Source: Lachnospiraceae bacterium (GTDB lineage Bacteria; Bacillota; Clostridia; Lachnospirales; Lachnospiraceae). Taken from it: a stretch of 64,000 nucleotides of DNA. Position 1 is the first letter of the stretch. The number at the start of each line of letters is the position of its first letter. Below are positions 36,069 to 43,001 of this stretch, in pieces. The stretch lies in contig JAUNIX010000007.1 of the NCBI GenBank assembly GCA_030523275.1, positions 1-64,000 on the forward strand, written 5' to 3'. A program made the position numbers and the translations under genes. The notes beneath the pieces were generated by a model, which was given only the letters and a program-made list of their open reading frames with translations, had not been told where the DNA came from and made no database searches.

Positions 36069-36761
36069 ATGAATCAGAAAGTTGAAGAATTGAAAGGAAA
36101 ATTAATTGTATCTTGTCAGGCATTGCCACACGAACCGTTACATTCTTCTTTTATTATGGGAAGAATGGCAGTTGCAGCCAAAGAAGGTGGAGCATATGGA
36201 ATTCGTGCAAATACGAAAGAAGATATCAAGGAGATTCAGTCACAGGTAGATTTGCCGATCATAGGAATCGTAAAGAGAGATTATGACGACAGTGAAGTTT
36301 ACATTACGCCGACGATGAAGGAAATTGATGAGTTGATGGAAGTAAAACCGGAAATCATTGCCTTAGATGCTACGAGTTCACTAAGACCAGGTGGAGTGAC
36401 ATTAGATGATTTTGTTGCCCAAATAAAAGAAAGATATCCAGATCAACTTTTAATGGCAGACTGTTCTACGGTAGAAGAAGCATTGCATGCAGATGAACTA
36501 GGGTTTGACTTTATTGGTACAACGTTGGTTGGCTATACAAAACAGAGTGCGGATTTAAAAATTGAAGCAGATGATTTCGCGATTATTCGAGAAATTGTTG
36601 ATAAAGCAAAACATCATGTGATTGCTGAGGGAAATATCAATACCCCAGAAAAAGCAAAGAGGGTCATTGAATTGGGAGCTTTTAGTGTGGTCGTAGGTTC
36701 GATTATTACTAGACCACAGTTGATTACAAAACCATTTGCAGAAGCGTTAGATCAGTTATAA
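36069..36761 (+). CDS. nanE: N-acetylmannosamine-6-phosphate 2-epimerase
   Basis: A 230-aa TIM-barrel epimerase converting ManNAc-6-P to GlcNAc-6-P in sialic acid catabolism. N-terminal LIVSCQALPHEPLH, IIGIVKRDY near 60 with the catalytic Lys, and ALDATSSLRPGG near 97 are family features. No other sialic acid gene is adjacent, so it is a lone member here. It starts 44 bp after the methyltransferase gene behind GAAAGGAG. Confidence 0.93.
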   Translation: MNQKVEELKGKLIVSCQALPHEPLHSSFIMGRMAVAAKEGGAYGIRANTKEDIKEIQSQVDLPIIGIVKRDYDDSEVYITPTMKEIDELMEVKPEIIALDATSSLRPGGVTLDDFVAQIKERYPDQLLMADCSTVEEALHADELGFDFIGTTLVGYTKQSADLKIEADDFAIIREIVDKAKHHVIAEGNINTPEKAKRVIELGAFSVVVGSIITRPQLITKPFAEALDQL

Positions 36762-36789
36762 GTCATAAAAGCATATCTTTACACATATC

Positions 36790-36829
36790 AAAAGGGATTG
36801 TTACAAATTTATGTAACAGTCCCTTTTAT
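36790..36829 (+). terminator. Terminator after nanE
   Basis: AAAAGGGATTGTTAC pairs with GTAACAGTCCCTTTT (one G-U type mismatch), followed by ATT. Confidence 0.7.
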
Positions 36830-36864
36830 TGCTTTCTGTATTATGTATCTTATATCATTTAAAA

Positions 36865-36947
36865 TGATAATTATTTTCAATTGATAATGACTATTATCAG
36901 ACAATAAAAGTAAATTTGCTTGAATATTCTGAAAAATAGTGTATAAT
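36865..36947 (+). promoter_or_regulatory. Candidate Fur boxes and promoter of feoA
   Basis: TGATAATTATTTTCA (36865-36879) matches the 7-1-7 Fur consensus TGATAATNATTATCA in all but one of the specified positions. A second symmetrical site TGATAAT-GACT-ATTATCA (36882-36899) follows. The promoter is TTGAAT (36920-36925), 16-bp spacer, TATAAT (36942-36947). Iron control of the feoA-like gene is therefore likely. Confidence 0.6.
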
Positions 36948-37016
36948 TTAGAGAAAAGTGGTTATAATAACAAATGTAAATATGGAGAAGAATGATAGGT
37001 TATGGGAGGTGAGGGT

Positions 37017-37229
37017 ATGCTATCATTGGCTACTGCACCAATTGGAACAATCCGTCAAGTAAAATGGATTGCTTGTGAACAGATAATTTCAGAATTTTTA
37101 GAAGAATATGGTTTGATACAGGGCAAAGATGTGCAGGTGGTTTCCTCTGCAAAGGGAAGTGTGATTGTCGCAGTTGGCGAGAATCGACTTGCTATGGGAA
37201 GAGATCTTGCGGAACGGATTAAAGTTTAA
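37017..37229 (+). CDS. feoA: FeoA-domain protein
   Basis: A 70-aa SH3-like FeoA protein, cytosolic partner of the ferrous iron transporter FeoB in other systems. The sequence begins LSLATAPIGTIRQV and ends NRLAMGRDLAERIKV, the usual FeoA turn and end. GGGAGG 7 nt before ATG 37017 fixes the start. No feoB follows; a terminator does. Upstream Fur-like boxes support a role in iron metabolism. Confidence 0.85.
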   Translation: MLSLATAPIGTIRQVKWIACEQIISEFLEEYGLIQGKDVQVVSSAKGSVIVAVGENRLAMGRDLAERIKV

Positions 37230-37245
37230 TATTATGGAAATCGGA

Positions 37246-37288
37246 AAACGATCGGGAGTGGAGATACACTTTTCGATCGTTTGTTTTT
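37246..37288 (+). terminator. Terminator after feoA
   Basis: Stem AAACGATCG / CGATCGTTT (37246-37254 with 37274-37282) then G and T5. A remnant of the R repeat begins right after the T-tract. Confidence 0.75.
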
Positions 37289-37289
37289 G

Positions 37290-37332
37290 TTGCATAGGAA
37301 ATATGAGGAGGACTTGCTCGCTTTGTTCCCAT
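37290..37332 (+). repeat. Probable truncated R repeat
   Basis: TTGCATAGGAAAT is followed at once by ATGAGGAGGACTTGCTCGCTTTGTTC, written here as two parts: the first matches the R element head, the second resembles the R1 tail (ATGAGGCAGACTTGTCCGC). The palindrome and GNRA hairpin in between are missing, as after an internal deletion. Confidence 0.45.
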
Positions 37333-37345
37333 TAGATGTAAAATT

Positions 37346-37354
37346 TGTTATAAT
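37346..37354 (+). promoter_or_regulatory. Extended -10 element of the Cof-type HAD gene
   Basis: TGT-TATAAT (37346-37354), 26 bp before the start codon. No clear -35 box. Confidence 0.45.
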
Positions 37355-37379
37355 AAAAGAAAAAGCGAAGGAAGTATTT

Positions 37380-38150
37380 ATGATAAAGGCAGTTTTTTTT
37401 GATATTGATGGTACATTAACTTGCTTAAAGACCGGTGTTATACCACAGAGCACGATGGATGCTCTCCATAGACTGCGGGCAAATGGAATTAAAACATTTG
37501 TTGCGACGGGACGACATCGTTTGGATATGAATGAGACACAGGTTCGAGATATTCCGTTTGATGGCTATGTGACACTAAATGGACAGATTTGCCTGGATGA
37601 AAAGGAAGAAGTGTTTTATGATAAACCAATTGATCAGGAAGATGTTGAAGTGATGGCAGATATATTTGCCAGAAAAGAGTTTAAGATAGCGATCGCAGAA
37701 TTAGATCGAAAATACATAAATTATTTAACCCCCAAAGATCGTCTTCGTAAAAGAAGGATGGGCGCACCGAAACGCGTAGTTGGGACTTATACCGGTAATA
37801 AAGTTTATCAATTTATGATGAGCGCTGCTTCTGAGAAAACAGATGCCATTGTTGCACAGCTACGGCATTGTAAAATGACGCACTGGCCACCAAATGGAAC
37901 AGATATCATTCCTAAAGATGGTGGGAAACTAATCGGGATTCAGGAAATGCTAAACCATCATGGAATTACCAGAGAAGAAATGATGGCGTTTGGTGATGGA
38001 GATAATGATGTCGAAATGTTGCAATTTGCACACATTGGGATTGCAATGGGTACGGCATTTGATTATGTGAAACAATGTGCGGATTATGTGACAGACAGTG
38101 CGCAAAATGACGGAATTATGAAAGCATTGACACATTTTCATTTATTATAA
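37380..38150 (+). CDS. Cof-type HAD-IIB hydrolase
   Basis: A 256-aa HAD phosphatase with a C2 cap. Motif I FFDIDGTL near residue 6, motif II Thr in FVATGRH near 42, Lys in PKDGGKLIG near 180 and motif IV FGDGDNDVEML near 202. Such enzymes act on sugar phosphates, nucleotides or FMN precursors. ATG 37380 is selected because GAAGGAAG precedes it and it gives the standard N-terminus; the frame is open further upstream. Confidence 0.88.
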   Translation: MIKAVFFDIDGTLTCLKTGVIPQSTMDALHRLRANGIKTFVATGRHRLDMNETQVRDIPFDGYVTLNGQICLDEKEEVFYDKPIDQEDVEVMADIFARKEFKIAIAELDRKYINYLTPKDRLRKRRMGAPKRVVGTYTGNKVYQFMMSAASEKTDAIVAQLRHCKMTHWPPNGTDIIPKDGGKLIGIQEMLNHHGITREEMMAFGDGDNDVEMLQFAHIGIAMGTAFDYVKQCADYVTDSAQNDGIMKALTHFHLL

Positions 38151-38204
38151 ATTTGTATCAATTGATTTACTATGGATGTATTTTTGGAGAAAAGAGGTTG
38201 CTGG

Positions 38205-38717
38205 ATGAAAAAGAGAAAATTAACAGTGTATTTTGATTATATTTGTCCATATTGTTATCGAGGCTTGACAGATTTGATGGATTTGTTGCCACAATTTCCA
38301 GATCTGTCTGTAGAATGGATACCATGTGAGGCTCATCCAAGACCAGAACGAATGTGGATATACAGTGACATCGCCAGTCAGGCAATGCTTTATATACAGG
38401 AATATTCAGGAGACTTGATTCAATTTCATAAAAAGATATTTTATGCACATTTTAAGGATCATAAAAGAATTGATGACATAAAATTGTTAGCAAAGATAGG
38501 GGAAGATTGTGGAGCCAGCTATCAGGAAATAGAGAATGCCCTGAATGCTAGAGTTTATGCACAAAGGGTAGAGGCAAATAATGACTTAGTTTGGGAACAA
38601 TTAAAATTCGCAGCGGTGCCATGTTATGAATTGGATGGACGAATGTTAAGATCCATTGAGGATGTTATAATATCAAAAGAGAGACTAAAAAAATTTTTAA
38701 TGGCTGATGCAAAGTGA
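38205..38717 (+). CDS. DsbA/FrnE-like thioredoxin-fold oxidoreductase
   Basis: A 170-aa DsbA-family protein without signal peptide. The active site CPYC is in VYFDYICPYCYRG near residue 13, and the cis-Pro loop is AAVPCYELDG near 137. It belongs to the cytosolic 2-hydroxychromene-carboxylate isomerase/FrnE group. It probably reduces or isomerises thiols or assists redox homeostasis. GAGGTTG precedes ATG 38205. Confidence 0.82.
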   Translation: MKKRKLTVYFDYICPYCYRGLTDLMDLLPQFPDLSVEWIPCEAHPRPERMWIYSDIASQAMLYIQEYSGDLIQFHKKIFYAHFKDHKRIDDIKLLAKIGEDCGASYQEIENALNARVYAQRVEANNDLVWEQLKFAAVPCYELDGRMLRSIEDVIISKERLKKFLMADAK

Positions 38718-38769
38718 TCCTAATCTTACAGTCATTTATTAGGCATCCACAACATAGAGGAGGAGAATC

Positions 38770-38982
38770 ATGTTTTTCAAAGAAGATCATACCTATGATA
38801 TCATTCGTGACCGATCTGTGCAGCAATGGCTTGAAGAGATGTCTTCTCATGAAGATCTTGCTGTTCGAGGTGGTGTCAAAGTGACACAAGATTATATTAA
38901 TGATTTGAAAAAACAGATAGAACGGTTGAAAGAAACGAATGAATTAAAAAATCAATATTTAAAACAATTAAAGAACCGTTAA
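38770..38982 (+). CDS. Small coiled-coil protein of unknown function
   Basis: An unrecognised 70-aa acidic/basic protein. The last 35 residues form a predicted coiled coil (QDYINDLKKQIERLKETNELK), and the first half is polar with no membrane segment. An excellent AGAGGAGGAG site suggests real expression. It lies 52 bp after the DsbA-like gene. Confidence 0.65.
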   Translation: MFFKEDHTYDIIRDRSVQQWLEEMSSHEDLAVRGGVKVTQDYINDLKKQIERLKETNELKNQYLKQLKNR

Positions 38983-39068
38983 TATTTTGTGCTTCATGTT
39001 AAAATATTTGAGATAATTATTATAATTATCAGAAAATTCTGAATATATAATAATATGTAATAAAAGTA

Positions 39069-39096
39069 TTGACAATTAAAAAATATAGTGTATAAT
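39069..39096 (+). promoter_or_regulatory. Strong promoter of a short untranslated transcript
   Basis: TTGACA (39069-39074), 16-bp spacer, TATAAT (39091-39096). The next reading frame of normal size starts 350 bp later, beyond a terminator. Confidence 0.65.
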
Positions 39097-39102
39097 AACA
39101 GT

Positions 39103-39309
39103 ATAAAGTAAATCAAACAAATAAATAAAAACACAAAAAGAAAATTATTTATGAATTGTATTTACAAAGTATAATTAGGAGGACGGTCCAATGGGAAGAT
39201 AATATTTGAGACAGTCACAAATTTATAGAGTAGGAGGTTATACAGTGAAGCTTTTGATTATTCATTAGAAGGGCTATCTGATAGAAAATGAAATCAGATA
39301 GCCCTTTTT
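39103..39309 (+). ncRNA. Candidate small RNA or leader with two micro-reading frames
   Basis: A transcript of about 207 nt is defined by a consensus promoter and the terminator at 39271-39309. Inside are two perfect Shine-Dalgarno sequences: AGGAGG before ATG-GGA-AGA-TAA (39191-39202) and AGGAGG before a 7-codon frame GTG...TAG (39245-39268). No known RNA family is recognised. It could be a remnant of a deleted gene, a leader or a true small RNA. Confidence 0.45.
39271..39309 (+). terminator. Terminator of the short transcript
   Basis: A perfect 12-bp stem GGGCTATCTGAT / ATCAGATAGCCC (39271-39282 with 39293-39304) and T5. Confidence 0.85.
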
Positions 39310-39310
39310 A

Positions 39311-39445
39311 TTGCATAAAAAGGGCCTTCCAGGCAGGATTGCACTTCGGCGACAAGGAAGTTTGTCACGAAAGTGACTCGCCGAAGGCCTAGAATCTCGT
39401 ATAACGAGATTCTATTAAATTGCATAAAAAGGGCTTTCGAAAGTT
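39311..39445 (+). repeat. Structured element E1
   Basis: It follows a terminator T-tract. In order: TTGCATAAAAAGGGC (39311-39325), a TCC...GGA small hairpin, a 9-bp stem CTTCGGCGA / TCGCCGAAG (39344-39352 with 39378-39386), an 11-nt left bulge, hairpin GTCAC-GAAA-GTGAC (39364-39377), linker GCCT, and palindrome AGAATCTCGT-ATA-ACGAGATTCT (39391-39413). The 15-nt head is repeated at 39420-39434. It has the same architecture as E2 at 41.6 kb with different stem sequences. Confidence 0.72.
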
Positions 39446-39449
39446 CATT

Positions 39450-39944
39450 ATGAAGAATTTGATTTTGTTGACAAGTGAATGTATGAGAGAATTAGATGTT
39501 TTGGGAATTCAATATGGAGATATATTAGAGCTTGAAGTGAATACGAGGGCAATGAAACGCTGGGGACAGTGTAAAAAGATGCAAAATGGTTATGCCATCA
39601 ATATATCTGCAAAATTATTAGAGGAATACATTTCTGATCAAAGTACAAAAGAAACAATTTTACATGAGCTATTACATACTTGTGAAAATTGTTTTGATCA
39701 CGGCATAGAGTGGAAAAGACTGGCTGAAAAAGTGAATCAGGCGTATGGTTATCAGATTAAAAGAACAACGGCAGCAGAAGAAAAAGGAATCATGGAAATG
39801 CCTGTTCAGACACGAGTGAAGCATCGCTTTCATTGTGCAGGATGTGGTATAGTGGTTGAGCGTGTAAGGGAAAGTAAATTTACAAAGAATTATCGTCAGT
39901 ATCGATGCAGTAGATGTGGAGCTCATTTTATCAAAGAATTCTAA
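39450..39944 (+). CDS. SprT-like zinc metallopeptidase-domain protein
   Basis: A 164-aa SprT/Spartan-like protein. The zinc protease motif HELLH is at residues 72-76, followed by a third His in DHGIEWKRLA. A C-terminal zinc ribbon has paired CAGC and CSRC motifs. Such proteins act on DNA-protein crosslinks in eukaryotes; bacterial roles are unclear. No ribosome site precedes ATG 39450: element E1 and its repeated head abut the start, so expression may be weak or the natural leader was displaced. An in-frame TTG at 39420 is another possible start. Confidence 0.8.
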   Translation: MKNLILLTSECMRELDVLGIQYGDILELEVNTRAMKRWGQCKKMQNGYAINISAKLLEEYISDQSTKETILHELLHTCENCFDHGIEWKRLAEKVNQAYGYQIKRTTAAEEKGIMEMPVQTRVKHRFHCAGCGIVVERVRESKFTKNYRQYRCSRCGAHFIKEF

Positions 39945-39958
39945 TAAAAAATATTTAT

Positions 39959-40003
39959 AACACAAAAAACACTGACTCCGAAATAGTCAGTGTTTTTTGT
40001 GTT
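39959..40003. terminator. Bidirectional terminator between SprT-like gene and AGCS symporter
   Basis: A perfect 19-bp stem (39959-39977 with 39985-40003) with internal A6 and T6 runs, placed between convergent genes. Confidence 0.88.
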
Positions 40004-40026
40004 ATGTATGTCATGTTTTAAAAAAA

Positions 40027-41439
40027 TTATTTTTTCTTCCAAGATGCTCTTTCTTTTTCAACGGTAGGTTGGAAACGATTTACTTCTGCAACGATGACAT
40101 TGCTTAATAATAACATACAGATTAAGTTTGGAATTGCCATTAAAGCATTCATGATATCAGAAATATCCCATACTAACTGTAATGTCTGTGTAGCTCCGAA
40201 GAATACGACTAATGAGAATACAACACGATAAATGATATTGTATTTATGGCTCTGGAATAAATATTCAAACGCTTTTTCACCGTGATATTCCCATCCGAGA
40301 ATGGTTGAAAATGCAAATAAAATAATTCCGATGGATACAATATAGCTTCCTACAGGTCCAAGGACACTAGAAAATGCTGCCATAGTCAGTTCGATTCCCT
40401 GTAATGGTTGACCATCTGGACCAACACTTCCTAAAACACCAGAAGCGGCAATCGAAATACCAGTAATAGAACAAACAACAATCGTATCGAAGAAAGTTCC
40501 TGTCATATTGATATAACCCTGACGAACTGGATCATCTGTGGTAGCAGCCGCTGCAGTGATCGCAGCAGAACCAAGACCAGCTTCATTTGAGAAGACACCA
40601 CGAGCAACACCGTAACGAATCGAATTCATAACGGATACTGTGATTGTTCCTAAAACACCGCCGCCAATCGCTTTTGGATTAAATGCCATACCAAAGATTA
40701 AATAAAGACCATGAGGAACATTTGTGATATTTCCTAAAATAACAATAATACCGCCGATAACATAGAAAATAGCCATAGCAGGAACAACAACAGAAGAAAT
40801 TCTTGAAATGCTGGTAATTCCTCCTAAAACGATAATTAATGTAAGAACAGTCAAAATAATTCCGGTTACATAAGTAGGAATGCCAAAGGAAGCGTGTAAG
40901 GATCCGGAAATAGAGTTTGCCTGTGTCATATTACCGATACCAAAGGAAGCAAGAACAGCAAACAAAGCGAATAAGAATCCCATTGTATTACCAAAAGCTT
41001 TGTTTTTAAAAGCATTTTTCATGGTGTACATAGGTCCACCAGACATTTCACCTTTTTCATTTACTTCACGATATTTGATTGCTAACATACATTCACTGAA
41101 TTTTGAAGTCAGACCAAAGCAGGCAGAAATCCACATCCATACCAATGCTCCAGGACCCCCGGAAACCATAGCTGTTGCAACACCGACAATATTACCGGTT
41201 CCGATTGTTGCAGCTAATGCGGTCATCAATGCTGAGAACGGAGAAACGTCACCTTCCCCTCGTTTGGTTGTACGGGCTTCTTTGCTCAGTACACTATGTA
41301 ATGCATAGCCTAAGTTTCTCCATGGAAGAAATTTAAGGCGTATCGTTAAGAAAATACCTGTGCCGACTAATAATACCAACATGACTGGCCCCCAGACAAA
41401 GGTATCAATAGCTCCTACGATTTTTGATACTTGTTCCAT
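40027..41439 (-). CDS. Alanine/glycine:cation symporter (AGCS family)
   Basis: A 470-aa membrane protein with about 11 helices, importing alanine or glycine with Na+ or H+. The family signature is GTGNIVGVATAM near residue 80, with GPGALVWMWISACFGLTSK after it and SIRYGVARGVFSNEAGLGSA near 270. GAGGAG precedes the start. The gene has its own promoter 310 bp upstream and a long, highly structured leader, which suggests RNA-level control. Confidence 0.93.
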   Translation of the reverse strand: MEQVSKIVGAIDTFVWGPVMLVLLVGTGIFLTIRLKFLPWRNLGYALHSVLSKEARTTKRGEGDVSPFSALMTALAATIGTGNIVGVATAMVSGGPGALVWMWISACFGLTSKFSECMLAIKYREVNEKGEMSGGPMYTMKNAFKNKAFGNTMGFLFALFAVLASFGIGNMTQANSISGSLHASFGIPTYVTGIILTVLTLIIVLGGITSISRISSVVVPAMAIFYVIGGIIVILGNITNVPHGLYLIFGMAFNPKAIGGGVLGTITVSVMNSIRYGVARGVFSNEAGLGSAAITAAAATTDDPVRQGYINMTGTFFDTIVVCSITGISIAASGVLGSVGPDGQPLQGIELTMAAFSSVLGPVGSYIVSIGIILFAFSTILGWEYHGEKAFEYLFQSHKYNIIYRVVFSLVVFFGATQTLQLVWDISDIMNALMAIPNLICMLLLSNVIVAEVNRFQPTVEKERASWKKK

Positions 41440-41741
41440 AATATAATCTCCTCTTTTCTGTCAATCAAATGTTATATCAGATGTGAGATGATTCCACCTC
41501 TATAGGTGTTGAGTAACAAGTTTTTATCAGTTACCATGTATCCGAAGGAAAGCTCCGGTGGAGGTTTCCTTTGGTGGAAGTCCAATCTCCCATCTGATAT
41601 ACGCTCCGCGAGGATGCGCAGGGATTCGGATATGTATTATGTCAGTGAAAACTGACCCGAATCCCGCGTCAAGACTCGCGAGTCTTGAATTGATTCCCTG
41701 TGATGTGTTTTTGCACATAAGACATATGTCTGTATGCACAA
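41440..41741 (-). promoter_or_regulatory. Structured ~300-nt leader of the AGCS gene (riboswitch-like)
   Basis: Arms 41474-41489 and 41585-41600 pair at 15 of 16 positions and enclose three hairpins: 41495-41508, 41513-41534 and the long 41542-41574. This forms a four-way junction that ends about 35 nt before the start codon. It does not match the glycine riboswitch or other classes I can recall. The 5' part of the same leader holds element E2. Confidence 0.5.
41602..41687 (+). repeat. Structured element E2
   Basis: On the plus strand: hairpin CGCTCC-GCGA-GGATGCG (41602-41618, identical to the R repeats), stem GGGATTCGG / CCGAATCCC (41621-41629 with 41657-41665), 11-nt left bulge, hairpin GTCAGT-GAAA-ACTGAC (41641-41656), linker GCGT and palindrome CAAGACTCGCGAGTCTTG (41670-41687). 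The layout equals E1 with different stem bases. The paired loops are GNRA type only when read on the plus strand. Confidence 0.72.
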
Positions 41742-41748
41742 TACAGAT

Positions 41749-41777
41749 ATTTTACTAGAAAGAATCACATTTGTAAA
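41749..41777 (-). promoter_or_regulatory. Promoter of the AGCS leader transcript
   Basis: On the minus strand: TTTACA (41772-41777), 17-bp spacer, TAAAAT (41749-41754). Confidence 0.55.
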
Positions 41778-41835
41778 GCTAATATTAAATTTTTATCATT
41801 TGTTAAAGAATCATTATGCAAAAAAAGAGGATTTA

Positions 41836-41844
41836 TGATATAAT
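41836..41844 (+). promoter_or_regulatory. Extended -10 promoter of the Nudix gene
   Basis: TGA-TATAAT (41836-41844), 36 bp before the start codon, divergent from the AGCS promoter. Confidence 0.5.
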
Positions 41845-41880
41845 ATCATATCTGAAAAATCAGAAAGGAAATGTAAAATT

Positions 41881-42393
41881 ATGGAATTGTGGGATATTTA
41901 TGATAAGAATAAAGTAAGAACTGGCCGTACAATGAAAAGAAATGACTGGTGTTTAAAAGATGATGAGTATCATTTGACGGTACTTGGAGTTGTAGCAACA
42001 CCAGATCATAAATTTTTAATTACAAAACGCGTGATGACGAAGGCTTGGGCACCTGGCTGGTGGGAAGTGTCCGGAGGTGCAGCGATGGCTGGAGAAGAGT
42101 CCCTGGAGGCAGTTATTCGCGAGGTAAAGGAAGAGACAGGACTTGATGTAAGTGAAGCAGAGGGCGGTTATCAATTTACATATCATAGAGAAAATCCAGG
42201 TGAGGGAGACAATTATTTTGTTGATGTATATCGCTTTATTCTTGATTTTGATGAATCAGATTTGAATCTGCAGGAAGCAGAGACGGATGGGTATATGTTG
42301 GCAACTTTAGATCAAATTAAAGACTTTGCCGAGCAGGGAATTTTCCTTCACTATGATAGTATTAAAGCGGTATTTGAGATAGGAGAAGAATGA
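41881..42393 (+). CDS. Nudix hydrolase
   Basis: A 170-aa Nudix protein. N-terminal ELWDIYDKNKVRTGRTM is the pattern shared with isopentenyl-diphosphate isomerase-like Nudix enzymes. The Nudix box runs from SGGAAMAGEESLEAVIREVKEETGL in two overlapping parts at about residues 60-84, with the REVKEETGL core. AGAAAGGAAAT precedes the start. It overlaps the next gene by ATGA. Substrate is unknown. Confidence 0.87.
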   Translation: MELWDIYDKNKVRTGRTMKRNDWCLKDDEYHLTVLGVVATPDHKFLITKRVMTKAWAPGWWEVSGGAAMAGEESLEAVIREVKEETGLDVSEAEGGYQFTYHRENPGEGDNYFVDVYRFILDFDESDLNLQEAETDGYMLATLDQIKDFAEQGIFLHYDSIKAVFEIGEE

Positions 42394-42920
42394 TGCAGGA
42401 TATTTTGGTTGTAGTGGATATGCAAAATGACTTTATTGATGGGGTTTTGGGAACGTCGGAAGCGCAGGAAATTGTTTCTTCTGTGGTAGAAAAGGTCAAG
42501 AATTTTGATGGGAAAGTACTGTTTACAAGGGATACGCATGGGGAACAGTATATGGAAACCCAGGAAGGCAAAAATCTTCCGGTTCCGCATTGTATCAAAG
42601 ATACAAAGGGATGGGAGATTCATCCTCAGTTAGAAAAACTTCGAGTAGAAGAGGCGATCGATAAAGTAACATTTGGTTCTGCTGATTTAGGACAATTTTT
42701 AAAGGCGGAAAATGCTAAAAATCCAATCAACAGTATCACATTTGTTGGTCTATGTACGGATATTTGTGTCATTTCCAATGCGATGTTAGTTAAGGCGTTT
42801 TTACCGGAAGTGCCGATCATGGTTGATGCAGCATGTTGTGCCGGGGTGACACCAGAAAGTCATCATACGGCATTGCAGGCGATGAAAGCATGTCAGATAG
42901 AGATTCTAAATGAACAATAA
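42390..42920 (+). CDS. Isochorismatase-family cysteine hydrolase
   Basis: A 176-aa hydrolase of the nicotinamidase/isochorismatase fold. The catalytic Asp is in LVVVDMQNDFIDG near residue 10, the Lys is probably in the VDKVTFG-like IDKVTFGSADL near 90, and the nucleophilic Cys is in GLCTDICVISNAM near 124. It may deamidate nicotinamide or a related amide. It starts inside the stop of the Nudix gene, so the pair is coupled; both could serve NAD or nucleotide salvage. Confidence 0.86.
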   Translation: MMQDILVVVDMQNDFIDGVLGTSEAQEIVSSVVEKVKNFDGKVLFTRDTHGEQYMETQEGKNLPVPHCIKDTKGWEIHPQLEKLRVEEAIDKVTFGSADLGQFLKAENAKNPINSITFVGLCTDICVISNAMLVKAFLPEVPIMVDAACCAGVTPESHHTALQAMKACQIEILNEQ

Positions 42921-42955
42921 TCCAATGGAACACGCCGTGTGCCTTCGCGTAAATA

Positions 42956-42993
42956 AAAAGGATTTGCCCTTGATATTTGGCAAATCCTTTTTT
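42956..42993. terminator. Bidirectional terminator
   Basis: A 13-bp stem AAAAGGATTTGCC / GGCAAATCCTTTT (42956-42968 with 42979-42991) with T6 on one side and A-run on the other, between convergent genes. Confidence 0.85.
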
Positions 42994-43001
42994 GTCTAAG
43001 T

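Noticed and set aside
36069..36761. A sialic acid catabolic operon around nanE
   Set aside because: Neighbours are an rRNA methyltransferase and, beyond a terminator, feoA; no nanA, nanK or transporter is present.
41440..41600. Glycine riboswitch before the AGCS gene
   Set aside because: Expected from the gene type, but the conserved aptamer core (GGAGAG, CCGAAGG..GCAA, CTCTCAGG) is not found in the right order. A CCGAAGG string on the plus strand belongs to the long hairpin and is on the wrong strand.
41440..41741. T-box leader
   Set aside because: GAGGTGGAA on the minus strand resembles the T-box motif, but the following CCGCG part and a stem I with specifier are missing.
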